A DNA stretch of 64,000 nucleotides from Echiichthys vipera (lineage: Eukaryota; Chordata; Actinopteri; Perciformes; Trachinidae): positions 20,275,294-20,339,293 of the forward strand of contig OY829665.1 of the NCBI GenBank assembly GCA_963691815.1, given 5' to 3'. Below, one piece after another: positions 1 through 10,581 of the stretch. The notes below the pieces were generated by a model. The model was not told the origin of the DNA. It was given only the letters and a program-made list of their open reading frames with translations, and did not search any database. Position 1 is the stretch's first letter. Every line of letters begins with the position of its first letter. Position numbers and translations under genes: made by a program.

Positions 1-81
1 TATACAACAAAGGTATTATCGGAAGAAAATCAGTCTATTAATGAATTATATGAAACAATGCCGAAGTCTCTTGCTCTTTAA
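1..81 (+). CDS. Possible C-terminal tail of an unidentified upstream gene (partial)
   Basis: Frame 1 is open from the window edge to a TAA at 79-81 and gives 26 residues ending in MPKSLAL. The composition is mixed and hydrophilic (SEENQSINELYETMPK), which looks like protein. About 200 bases of AT-rich sequence follow, then an AATAAA at 279-284, as expected for a last exon plus 3' UTR on the + strand. I do not recognise the protein. Frame 2 is also open over this stretch, so the frame choice is uncertain and the piece is too short to prove coding. Confidence 0.3.
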   Translation, partial: YTTKVLSEENQSINELYETMPKSLAL

Positions 82-278
82 GTTACAATCCAGTATTATT
101 TTAACACGCTTAAAGTACCTTTGTTGTAATGTCAACCCGTGGTTATTTTATTTAATCCTGTTAATGTGTTGAAAGCTTGTACTGTTTCGAATGCAAGCTA
201 ATGTTTCCTCAAATGAGTTTTTGTAAATTTTATTTGTATTGTATGTCAAATTGAAATGTACGGAAAATTGTGATATGG

Positions 279-284
279 AATAAA
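279..284 (+). promoter_or_regulatory. Polyadenylation signal AATAAA of an upstream + strand transcript
   Basis: A canonical AATAAA lies about 200 bases after the stop at 79-81, in AT-rich sequence that changes to higher GC just after position 300. This fits the end of a 3' UTR. Cleavage would be expected roughly 15-25 bases downstream. Confidence 0.5.
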
Positions 285-708
285 GTTTGAAAAATATAAC
301 CCTCTCGGCCTTTACGGAGACAGGACCTAAGCTGCTGAATGTGTTTCTCTACGGCTCTTTTAATCCGCGCACCCTCCTCCTCCAGCCCATAACTCGACTT
401 TGGTAGGGTCTAAAATGATGTCCACCTACAGTTTTTTAGTTGAGGGTCTCAAAATAATTATGAGCTTTCCGATTTGTATGCAGATCTTTTTTTCGGAGGT
501 GATCTCCTCTTCCCCGCATGTGTGGGAGTGAATGGGCGAATGTGCATGAGGGCACAGGACCGCCACACAAACAGGCGAGTGCCGCAGTACCGCTCTTGGA
601 CGCTAGGTGGCATACGATGAGCGCACCTGACTTGGTTTCAACCATAGACATAAAAAGCAATACTATCCAGCTGCAGCCCCGGAGCACAAGCCCCTCACTT
701 GATACAAG

Positions 709-2128
709 CATAGACATATAAAGAGTAGACGCCGCATCGAACGTTTGGCCGCGAGAAATGCGGCCGCCATCTTGGACCGGTCCTTCTCCCAGATCAGTTC
801 TATGAGTGACTCGTTGAGCCTATGAGTTGAGCAGCAGAAGGAACAAGATGCCAGAGCACTGTGCAGCGTATTCCTGCTCTAATCTAATATTACAATATTA
901 CAATTCATAATCAGTACGGTACAGTACAATTTTAAACAATTATACATAAATCCATGCATTTTTGAATGTTATAGTGAGTCCCTCAGGCTGTGGCAGGTAG
1001 ATACATATTTAGCTGCCAGAGAAGCTGCTGTCCCTTATTTTATTATTATTATCTTGTCACAGTAGAGGCGTGGAGATTAGCCTCTGTGGGAATGTTAGTT
1101 AATTTAGATGTGTGTGTGTGTATGCCTGTGTAGATATGAAAGGAGAAGCAGGGAGGAGAGGGGTTGTCGTACATGTGGTCTAGTGTAAATGGATTGCACA
1201 TTTCCAGCAGTAGGTCAGCGGAGGATGTGCTGTGGTTTCATGAGAGGAAGACACTTCAGAGACAGTTCATCTCAGGTCACCTCAGATATTCTCAGTTTTG
1301 TTTTTTTAAATATTGAACATGACATTGACATGAATTATGAGATAATTTTTCATGTCATGTCACTTTTTTTTTTAAAGTTTAGACTATCAAAGGAGAAGTG
1401 ACAGAATCTGATCAATATCCTTTGCTGTTAAACTGTTTCATCAAACAGGAGCAACATGATGTGGGCTTTATTATAAAGAATGAATTAGAGATTTAACATG
1501 TATTTCCACTCTGTGCCCGATATTCTCACAGCTCAACAAAATGTTCCATACATTTTTACTTGGTTCTCCACATCTCCACTTAAAGCAGGACGAACGTCAC
1601 ATGTTTGTAAACCAGAACTGATGAGTCCAGGCTTTTTTAGTTCAGTTGTACCACAGAAGTTAAAAAAATCATAAATTTATTTAACTAAGGAAAAATCTGA
1701 AATGGTTTGTATAATTTAAAATGGATATTACTGAACTATGCCCCGTGTTTTTGTTTGCACATTAAATACAATTACTACATCATTAAAATATAAATAAATA
1801 GAGCTACACTCTAATTGGTAATTGTGCAAGAACAAAACAGTGTGAAAATGATCGATTTAACTAAATGTTATATATATTTTTATACCACACACACACTCGC
1901 TCCCTCTCCTCTCCACTACCACGACTATGCGACTGGCAGAGCATGGATCATTTCTGAATATTTATAAACATATAGGGTTCGGCTCTTGCTTTTTTTTTAG
2001 TGCTTTAAATGGAAATGTGTCTGTTTGACTTGTATTTAGATGTGTCCAAAATGTCATCTCTCTCTCTGACCTAATTGTATTGATACTCTTGATTTATATG
2101 TATTTTAATTTTCTCTGTGTGTGTGTGA

Positions 2129-2183
<55 letters not shown>

Positions 2184-2477
2184 TGAGAGAGAGATGTATG
2201 TATTCATGTATGAAATATAGCCTATTAATACTCTATAAATTATTTCTATTGTTGTGTTTATATTTATAGTGTTTGTAAAACACCTATCATACATCACATA
2301 TATAATATATCAGAATATTCTATTACTGTTAATCCCACTGTGAATATTAAAATACGCTGAACCGTGTCCTGTCCTTACACTGAGTGGAGCGGGCGACCGG
2401 TCCAAGATGGCGGCCCCACCGCTCGTCAGCGCCAATAGGCCCAACGTTCGATGAGGCGTCTACTCTTTATGTCTATG
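709..2477. mobile_element. hAT-like non-autonomous DNA transposon with 8-bp target duplication
   Basis: The ends are inverted repeats. The left end at 709 begins CATAGACATATAAAGAGTAG, and the right end at 2477 reads the same on the minus strand with one base missing. The match continues inward through GACGCC, CATCGAACGTT and a GCCGCCATCTTGGACCGGTC block. The element is flanked by a perfect 8-bp duplication, GATACAAG, at 701-708 and 2478-2485. Such 8-bp duplications are typical of the hAT superfamily. No transposase frame is visible inside, so it is probably a non-autonomous derivative. The interior is AT-rich and holds a GT/GA microsatellite. Confidence 0.75.
2116..2194. repeat. Compound (GT)n(GA)n microsatellite
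   Basis: A GT tract with small interruptions passes directly into a GA tract. It lies inside the hAT-like element at 709-2477. Confidence 0.9.
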
Positions 2478-3196
2478 GATACAAGCCGCTGGCTGGACGG
2501 AAGTGACGCAATAGTTTTTGTTTTCTTTTCACTTTATTGAAATCATTTTATCGAAATCATTTTATCGATTGCCTTTTTTCAAAAATAAGTTTTTTATTTT
2601 ACTTTATTGAAAAAAGTACATACAATTCCCCTCAGTCAGGTCTCAGTCCACACAACAGTCCTGTGACTGCCAATAAAGATGCATCCTCTAGAAAGGTCAA
2701 ATATAACTGAATACATAAAACATCTGATCTGAAAATAACCGTTTGCATGTCATTTATTAAGGCAGTGGCTTTGCAACAAAAGTTGCTTTTAATGTTTTGT
2801 TGAAATGGAGATGAGGTGGTTTAACATAACCCTGCTGAAATATAAAAGCCCTGTTTCTCCAGCTAGTCAAAATACACCTTCTACATTTTTTGAGCAGGTT
2901 CTCCTGCAACAGAGTTACAGAAGTCTGAGCTGATGTTACTAATATTTAACTCCCTCCACTTTCTTCGTATACTCATGGAGAAAAAACATGACAACCTTGA
3001 TTTAGTATTGCTGGATGTGATGAGGTGGAGCACCACATTCAAATTCCCGCGTATCAAAGATTGCTAGTTAGCTCGTAGTTAGCAGCATTATCAACATAGC
3101 AAAGCGTACGTTGTTTTTAAACGTCTCCACTAGCTCCATCATTTGACAGTGACAGGCCTCAAATTCCCGCGTACTTTCTGGTATTACGTCACTTTC

Positions 3197-3346
3197 GTCA
3201 AGCCAGGGGCTTGTGTCAAGTCAGGGGCTCTGTGTCAAGTCAGGGGCTCTGTGTCAAGTCAGGGGCTCTGTGTCAAGTCAGGGGCTCTGTGTCAAGTCAG
3301 GGGCTCTGTGTCAAGTCAGGGGCTCTGTGTCAAGTCAGGGGCTTGT
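3197..3346. repeat. 19-bp minisatellite, about 8 copies
   Basis: Six identical 19-bp units (GTCAAGTCAGGGGCTCTGT) run in tandem from 3215. A slightly shorter, diverged 18-bp unit stands at each end. Because 19 is not a multiple of three, the array gives a 19-residue periodic open frame by chance. It ends about 380 bases upstream of the start codon of the ccdc107-like gene. Confidence 0.92.
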
Positions 3347-3724
3347 TCTTCGGGTCTGCAGCTGAATGCTACTCATAAAAAGAGATAGATTGATTTTGTA
3401 GAGATTACAGTATGTCTATGGTAACAATCGTGGTTACAACTGTTGCAACCGTTACAACCCGCCATAAAACCAAAAGAAGACGCTTTTATTCTGAAACCGC
3501 GTTTCCCGGAAATCCTGGTTATGTTATTGCAGCGGATCAGAGCAGCTGTTAGCAGAACAGTCTGGCTCTCGGTCTCAAATATCCCGAAGTCCATGCAAAT
3601 ATCGCAATATTTCGTTGTGTGTTAGCTTGACAGTCGTCTCCCGTCTTTTCAGCCACGTCTTTCAGCGGCTGGTGTTGCAGCCTTTTCGGTGGGTGTCTCG
3701 TGCTGTTTGTATGTTCACGAGAGG

Positions 3725-4070
3725 ATGGTTTTGTCAACATCACAACAAGTCGCCCTGGCTTTCACGGCCGTGCTTTTCACGTTCATCGTGCTGCCCAGGA
3801 TGTTTGGCGTCGGCGGAGGAGCCGGGGCGAAGGAATCTAGATTTGACCCTCGCTACACCAGAAAAGGTAGGAGAGCCTTATGGGGAGAGCTCACTTTTGT
3901 CGCAGAAAGAAAGGACACACAGCAGTAGCATGGTTCCTGGGTAATAGTAGTTATGCCTCGAGCGGACTAGTCTCTGCAGTTTGCATTAGATATCGCGTGC
4001 ACTGACAAGTTTCTCAAAATAAAGGTCATGACAGAAGACCGCATGCAGAGTTTATGGTCAAGACAGGTTG

Positions 4071-4132
<62 letters not shown>

Positions 4133-7100
4133 CAACGTGTGCTATTTAGTGCCATTAAAGTCCAATAAACTATATACACCGGAGATCAACATTAGAGAAC
4201 ACATTTAAAATACTTTATTTATTCTGAAATACTGTTTTTTTTATTGTTCAGAATTGAATAGAATATCAGCTGTACCACTGCTGTACTAGCGTTATTATAT
4301 ATAAATAACCAAGGCACAAAAAGCTTTTATTTTGTGAAAAGTAAAAGAGAAATAAAAACAGTGATCAAAATGAGAGATCAGTGTTCATTGTGTCAGAAGA
4401 GAAGATTTCAAGAATGTTTTCGTCTCTAGGATTCAAAAATGAACAGGAAGTGTGGAGCTAGTGTACAGCTTTGAATGACTTCAGCACACCTGCGCCCACA
4501 GGGCATCACTAGTTTCTCACACTGCTCTGCTTTGATCTTGGTCCATTCTGACTCACTCTCTTCCACACTTCACTAACTGGAGTGGGTTTCTTAGACATTA
4601 CTTTTATTGCCTAGGATTTTCCAGAGATCCTCTATGAGGTTTAGATCTGGACTCTGGGCTGGCCATTTCATTGTTATATTACAATATTACATTACAATAT
4701 ACAATATTCTTAGCTTCTAAGAACGGCTTCACCAGTTTTGCAGTTTAACAGGGGGCATTGTCTTGCATGAAAATTGCAGCTGATTAGAAGAGAATTGCAG
4801 TGAATGTATTACATGTTGCCGAAGGAGGTTCACATAAACATTTGCATTGACCCAGCTATGAAGCTATACAAGAGGCCCAACTTGTGCTGCAGAAAACATC
4901 CCCAAACACTGTAAACTGTAAGGTCTTGTATAGACAGGTATGTGCTGGACTCCAATTAAGAAATGGACAGCACCTGAGTTAAATATACAGGTGTCACAGC
5001 AAAGGGTCTGAATACCCATGGCCATGGCATGTTTCAGTTTTTGTTTTTTTAAATAAATTTGCAAAAATGTCTACAATTCTGTGTTTTCTGTCAAAATGGG
5101 GTGCTGTGTTTAGATTAATAAGGAAAAAATCAACTTAAATGATTTTAGCAAATGGCTGCAAAATAACAGTGACAGCCATATGGCAACATACCCTTTCTTT
5201 GGGCATGTCTTGAAATTTGAAAATAAGTTGTTCAGACCAAAGATTTACACAGAGACAAGTTGAAACTTGCAGCTACTTGTAACGTGCAGGTCTGCAATGT
5301 TCTGAAACCTGCCAGTTCAAACCAGTGAGACGAGGCAAGATGGTGCATCATCTCCATGGCAACGCTTCTCTGTAGACTTAATTGTCTGTTGGAACAAGTG
5401 ACGTGTGTTACGTTCTAAAACCAGCTGCTGGCGATTTGACAAGCTGAATTGAGGGCGACAACAGCCGAGACGGGCCAGTTCACACCACTGCAATGTACTA
5501 AAACAGTTTCGTCCCATTGCGAATCTTTGGTCTGAACTGGGCTTTAAATTCATGCTAGAACCTGGTGGTAACCAATGATATGCTTTAATGACATCACATG
5601 AACCTAGACACCCTTGCATTGTCATTCTTTTCACACACTTTTTCATGACTCCAGTTGCTGGGGTGTCTGAATACTTTCCGAACCCACTGTATTTCGGGAT
5701 AAATGCATTTTGGCCGTATCGTCCAGCTCTAAGTAAGATTAATTTAAACCCACTTATTTCCTAGATCATTTCTTGAAAACAATTCGTAATTACTGAATTG
5801 AACCTGATTTAATTGATGATCTTGTTTTTATGAAACTTTCCTCAGGACACGATCAGGCTTAGTTTTTTCTAAAAAGCCTCACCTCCGTCCCCCATGTTTG
5901 TCCCCATCATGTTGCATTTGTAGCAGCAGGTTCTGGCCCCGGCGCAGTGAGAGGTCAGTCCAACAATGCGAACGCTCCTGGTTCATCTCAGACGACGGAG
6001 AACATGCAGCAGATGAAGAAGCTGATGGAGCAAGAGCTAAAGAATGACAAGTACAAATCCAACAGCAACAAGGGCTACGTGTTCACACTGATGCCTCTCT
6101 ACGCCATCGGAGTGGGAGTGTTTGCAGCCTACAAGTTTTTGAAGGTAAGTGAAGATACGTACAACGCCAAACAACATCTAGATAATTTCCAATTTTGAAT
6201 GGCACAAGTGCAAAAAATCTGTATCGCATCATTCTTCTCAACTCACAGATCAAGTCAGCAGATGACCAGGTACAAAAGGTCAACTTTGCAAAAGGAGCAA
6301 AAAAATCAGTGGAAGCAGGTATGTCTTGTATGCACTGGGATCCCTGTTTGCATGTCTGTGTTTTCTTTGGTCCAACTTATATTTGGTTATCGTGAATATT
6401 GAATAACTCAGATATGGGTTTCTATTCTCTTGTGTGTGTGTGTGTGTGTGCGTATTTGTTTATGTGCAGAGAACCAGTTGAACGAGCTGGAACAAAGGCT
6501 AGCTCAAACAGAGAGGATGCTCAATTCCATCCTCACACAGCTGGACCCTCTCACTAACTGGTGAGTAATGAGCAGTGTTTGTTTTTTACGCCCTTTGTCT
6601 GCGCCACGCCTTTTGTTAAGTTGTGGTTGTGAAATATCCCTGGCTAACACCACGTAAAGCTATACTATCCTCTTTATTATTATCATTAATTATTAGCAAG
6701 CAACACAGCATGCACTCTGAGTTGTTTACACCACATTACAATAGGTATCGTTTTCACTTCTCATTTCTCTTCAGTGTGAAGACAGTGGCCCAGGATCAAA
6801 AGAACGAGATCATGTCCCAACTCCAGACCATCCGGTACCTGATGAAGAAGAGAGGAATGGACTGTCCACCCCTGAACATCAACGGTGGGCTGAACGACTG
6901 TCTTTGACCACATTCACAGGAATTTACTATTTTTACTGTTCACACTGTTATTTGCCAGTAGTCAGGTTGACTTAGGGAGCTCAGGCATCACAGACTTTAA
7001 GTAAAGACGTTAGCATGTGAACATGCAGTATACTGGCTTATGGTTACCAGAACAGCAAATTGCAGGCTAGATTATGAAATATTAAAAAAGGCAGCTATGC

Positions 7101-9138
7101 TTGTAATCATCCCATGGTCTTTTTCGACACTTACATACATCAAATAAGCCATGGAGACAGTTTTTTTGTGTAACAGCTGCTAGGGGCCAAATCTGGCTAA
7201 CACTGATTAGCTCGGGGCAGTACGGTGAAGGCATTAAAACATCTTTTTCAACCACTAATGCTGCTCAAAACAGTAAACCTCTGCAGTAGCATGAGAAGAG
7301 TCCCTACACATAAAACAAAACACCAACTACGTAGTTAGAGAACCCAGAGTTTATTAAAAGAGTGTTTTAGGGCGTACTCACACTGTCCTTCCGCAACATG
7401 ACCCGGGCTTTAGGGTACTTGGCCAAAACCGGTTTTGGCCCCGGCCAGAAGGACAGTGTGAGCGCGCCCTTAAAGACTTACCTACTGGCCCCTGTACCAG
7501 CTCCTCTCAAAGTAAAGTCCACTGTTAGCGACTCTCTGGGATATCTCTGTAAATAATTCATACACGAAAAAAACTGGCTCGATGGCTTATTTGATGTATG
7601 CAAGTGTCGCAAGAGACCACGGGATGAGTTTTACGCCGGAATTACACTTTAATGTCACAGCTTGTGTTGGTGTGTTATTAGCTTTGCATGTTTTGTTGTC
7701 ATGAACCACAATTTTAAATTCAACTTGAGCAGCAGCACTGAGGCACGTCCCTTTGTTTTGCATTTGATTTTTCACTTGTGAATGTGGTCGAAGCCGAGTT
7801 TGCAAAAAGAGGATACCATAACCTTGCAGTAGTGTCTGATGACTGTCTGCATGCAAGTTCCCTTTAAAGTTAATTTTCTTACATTTACTTCTAGGTGATA
7901 TTGGTTAAGTCTAATAATTCTGTACTTTTTACCTAAATATTGATGAATGATGAATGGTAAGTGGAGACATAATGTGACAGTACATACCCACACATTGATG
8001 GGAATGTTCCATTGTGTCCCTGGTGGAAAACAGCAAGACGTCAGGCCCTCATGAAGTCTGTTTTTATTGTTGGTAATTTGACAGAATATTAACTGTGGCT
8101 ATACCACTGCCGTATCTGCAGGGTTTTTTTTATAACCAAGGCACTTCAACAAAAACTTTTATTTTGTGAAAAAAACAGTGAGTAAAATTAGAGAACAGTA
8201 ACCATTGTGTCAGAAGAGAATATTACAACAATGTTTTCTTCTCTAGGATTCAAAAATGAATAGGAAGTGTAGAGGCCACAGCTTTGAATGACTTCAGAAC
8301 ATCTTCACCCACAGGACATCAATAGTTTCTCACACTGCTCTGGTTTCATCTAGATCGATTCTCCCTCAGTCTCTTCCACAGTTCACTAACTGTAGTGGGT
8401 TTCTTCAGGCCACATACCAAAAGATTTGTGATATTAGCAAGTATAAATCAGCCAGGTCAACTTTAACAACTTTACTCCATTACTCTGCTGTTCTGTGAAT
8501 AACTATAAGAATCTGCAGGTTTTCAATGCGACCTAAGACCACAGCAGCTGTTTATAACGCCCTCAACCAAAGACAAGCCATCGGCTCCTGCGTTTTGGTT
8601 TTAACAGAGCAGTCACAGCACATGGTGAAACAAACAACTTTATCGAAATACCGGCTTTTAGTAGAGAATTTTCACATATAGTTTTGTGTTGATTATTAAT
8701 GGAATATGTCATTGACTTCATATCGCTTGTCTTTCAGAAGCGTCTTGCGAACGTAACCTGGACGACCTCATCCAGTCACTCGGTGCCGACGACACCGCGG
8801 CAGTGGAAGCTTCTCTGATGGACAAGCCCACCTCTCCAGGAACAGCGTCTGAAAAAGTCTTTCAAAAGCACCTGGAAGCTAAAGATGAAGCTGCAACAGA
8901 AGGTGAAGAGATGAAGGAGCTTCTACCAGAGAAATCAGATGGGGAAGCAGAGGAAGAAGGGAATGTGGAGGAAGAGGATGATAAAGAGGAGAGTAATGAG
9001 GAGGAGGAGGAGGAGGAGGAGGAAGAAAGATTGGAAGACTCTGAGCCCTCACTAGAGGACTCATATGAGACACACCTTGAGGAGGTTGGAGCGGGGCAGT
9101 ACGAGTCTGGCCTCAGGCGACGCAACAGGCCTGAGTGA
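3725..9138 (+). CDS. ccdc107: CCDC107-like / RIC3-family membrane coiled-coil protein, six coding exons
   Basis: Coding exons are 3725-3866, 5930-6144, 6249-6318, 6470-6560, 6775-6884 and 8738-9138. All junctions are GT-AG and phases agree, giving 1029 nt, 342 residues plus TGA. The ATG at 3725 has A at -3 and G at +4. Residues 9-27 are hydrophobic (signal peptide or anchor). Residues 97-118 form a second membrane segment (VFTLMPLYAIGVGVFAAYKF). Residues 143-200 look like a coiled coil, with LAQTE and QLDPL blocks as I recall them in human CCDC107. The tail is very acidic, with a Glu run near 296-306, and ends GLRRRNRPE. The N-terminus (STSQQVAL...LPRMF) resembles RIC3, an ER chaperone for nicotinic receptors. 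Human CCDC107 is shorter, about 280 residues. The function of CCDC107 is not well established. A weak-context ATG at 3711 opens an overlapping out-of-frame reading frame. The family call is fairly sure; the exact orthologue is less so. Confidence 0.8.
4075..4130. repeat. (AC)n microsatellite in intron 1 of the ccdc107-like gene
   Basis: An uninterrupted CA/AC dinucleotide tract of about 55 bases. Confidence 0.95.
4180..4690 (-). mobile_element. Decayed Tc1/mariner-like element, C-terminal transposase region
   Basis: Read on the minus strand, about 4620-4665 translates as WPAQSPDLNLIEDLW. This is the hallmark block around the last catalytic Asp/Glu of Tc1-type DD34E transposases. The flank down to about 4200 matches a second copy at 8060-8420 in the same orientation. 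Reading frames are broken, so it is inactive. Confidence 0.7.
4800..5170. mobile_element. Tc1-like fragments in opposite orientation
   Basis: 4840-4915 read on the minus strand holds a further Tc1-like piece (GMFSAAQVGPLV, recalling the usual WGCFSA block). From about 4925 to 5170 the + strand reads as a Tc1 3' terminal region: CAAAGGGTCTGAATACCCAT, then AATAAATTTGCAAAAATG, then a TTTTAGCAAATGGCTGCA block. The mixture indicates nested or rearranged insertions. Confidence 0.6.
5231..5539. mobile_element. Foldback MITE, about 310 bp
   Basis: GTTCAGACCAAAGATT at 5231-5246 is repeated exactly in inverted orientation at 5524-5539. Further imperfect complementarity runs inward (GTTCAAACCAG against CAGTTCACACCACTG). 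It splits the Tc1 3' region from its terminal repeat at 5650-5691. No clear target duplication was found. Confidence 0.6.
5650..5691 (+). mobile_element. Terminal inverted repeat of a Tc1-like element
   Basis: TGTCTGAATACTTTCCGAAC followed by CCACTGTA is the classic 3' terminus of fish Tc1-like transposons. It probably belongs to the fragment at 4925-5170, separated from it by the foldback insertion. Confidence 0.65.
7085..7654. mobile_element. Foldback element, same family as 53667-54440, in intron 5
   Basis: The left arm (about 7112-7330) is closely similar to 53703-53935: both carry ATCAAATAAGC, GATTAGCT, GGTGAAGGCATT and CTCTGCAG..AGCATGAGAAG blocks. The right part (about 7510-7654) is the inverted counterpart, with GATATCTCTGTAAATAATTC and ending in GCCGGAATTACACTTTAATG. 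The centre has been replaced by a smaller MITE at 7370-7469. Confidence 0.6.
7370..7469. mobile_element. Short palindromic hAT-like MITE nested in the foldback element
   Basis: It begins GGGCGTACTCACACTGTCCT and ends with the inverted form AGGACAGTGTGAGCGCGCCC, 100 bp in all. The middle contains a further palindrome (GGCCAAAACCGGTTTTGGCC). The GGGCG..CACAC terminus recalls hAT MITEs of fishes. I could not confirm a target duplication. Confidence 0.6.
8060..8420 (-). mobile_element. Second copy of the Tc1-like fragment, intron 5
   Basis: 8070-8415 aligns along its length with 4210-4600 in the same orientation. Shared blocks include ATAACCAAGGCAC, TTTTATTTTGTGAAAA, TTGTGTCAGAAGAGAA, TCTCTAGGATTCAAAAATGA and AGCTTTGAATGACTTCAG. 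This copy lacks the WPAQSPDLN block. It is a decayed fragment. Confidence 0.65.
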
Positions 9139-9320
9139 ACTCACTGCAGAATTCTGCATTGTACAGAAATGTGACAGATTATTATTAATATTTATTACCT
9201 GAAAAAGCTTTCATTCCAAAAGGCTGTCTACATACTCATTAAAAACATATATTGTGTTTATAAGAAAGTATAATCTCATAAGGGGAGCTCTCTAACAGTA
9301 AACACACAAGGCTCTTTTTT
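9139..9320 (+). promoter_or_regulatory. Probable 3' UTR of the ccdc107-like gene with ATTAAA signal
   Basis: AT-rich sequence directly follows the TGA at 9136-9138. A variant polyadenylation signal ATTAAA occurs at 9238-9243, about 100 bases after the stop. No nearer AATAAA is evident, so this is the likely end of the message, though a longer UTR cannot be excluded. Confidence 0.45.
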
Positions 9321-10581
9321 CTTGTTTACATCAGGTGCAGTGTGCTATGTGCTTAAGGGTTGGGTGTTGATGCTCATGATTTATCCACAGTCAAGTCTGT
9401 CTGCCTCATACCTTTTTAACAGCTGTGCTAGTCACATTGAAGCATGCAAACATATTGGCAGCAGTAGTGGGGCATTACAAATCTGTAGCAGTCGTTGGAT
9501 GATCTGCATTTTTAAAGCTAAATTTAAATTCACTGCGTTCCGAATCACATACTTTTTCTTTTTACTTTTAGTACATGCTCTTACAAAGTAGGTACTGCAG
9601 TGTGCAGTATGCGCACAATTGGGACGCATCATTTTTGACCCTCTTGCTCATATCTTTTGCAGTCCATAATGCGAAAAATTTGGATGAGCTGTCATCTGTC
9701 TCTGCTCTCTCAGTGGTGCCCAGTGGCGTTGCACAAAGGATTGTTAGTCAGGATAGAAAGTAAAAGCATGCTGGCTTGACGACTCCAAAATGTGACTGGA
9801 TGCAGTAGTAGGACATCCTGGTATTTTTGGCATACTTTAAGCTCATTCAAGATGCGAAATGCCTGTGCAGAATCGAGCATCAGTGATCACCGCCCAATAC
9901 ATGCCAGTTAAATTTGTGTCGATATGCACATGGCACACATAATGGTGATTTGCTCCAATAAGCACACACTGGCACTGAACCTCACAAAAACTGTCGTTTT
10001 TAAAACGAGGCGCCACAGCTGCTCTCTACCGGCTGCAAGCCCCAGGGCGTGATGGGAAACACCTGGTTCTCTACTGAGCTAACAGCTGATTTGTTTCGAT
10101 GATGACTCAACAATATGATGTTTTATAGAATATTTTCCTTTTTGTTGAATTAGAGAGATTTGGATTAAATTTTTAAGGATTTTAAGGTTATTCTAATAAT
10201 ACACGTTGTGTGGCTAATGTTGACCGGTCCGAGAGATTAAAAACATTCAAATTATAGATCATCTCCATGTTTTCAGCTATGGATCACCTGTTTAGCGTTT
10301 TCATAGGCTACTTTGTCATAATTAAAACAATCAAAGACTGCAAACAAAGTCATATACGGGCCTGATAACTTTTTTTTAAATCAGTTAGATCTAACAGGAA
10401 GTGAGTCTTTCGGTTACTTCCTGTTCTGAGTAAAAGCTGCTGGAAACAGGTGAACTTGACTGCAACTTTTTTTTTTTTTACCCCCTGCTGCTGCTGTCTC
10501 TTCCCATCCATGTTACAGACGAGGCACAGCTCATCTCGAACAATCCTTACTTTTTGGGACATAATCCACTTCCAAATCATA
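9321..10581. other. Intergenic stretch without recognisable genes
   Basis: I see no coding exon. Around 9540-9600 and 9810-9850 there are phrases (CGAATCACATACTTT, GGCATACTTT) that recall short foldback repeats of fishes. A poly-T tract lies at about 10469-10480. Confidence 0.5.

Noticed and set aside
8996..9030. GAG-rich tract as a microsatellite outside genes
   Set aside because: It is in frame within the last coding exon of the ccdc107-like gene and encodes its Glu-rich stretch.
8862..9125. Serine-rich minus-strand frame opposite the last ccdc107 exon
   Set aside because: It is the complement of the acidic Glu-rich coding stretch.
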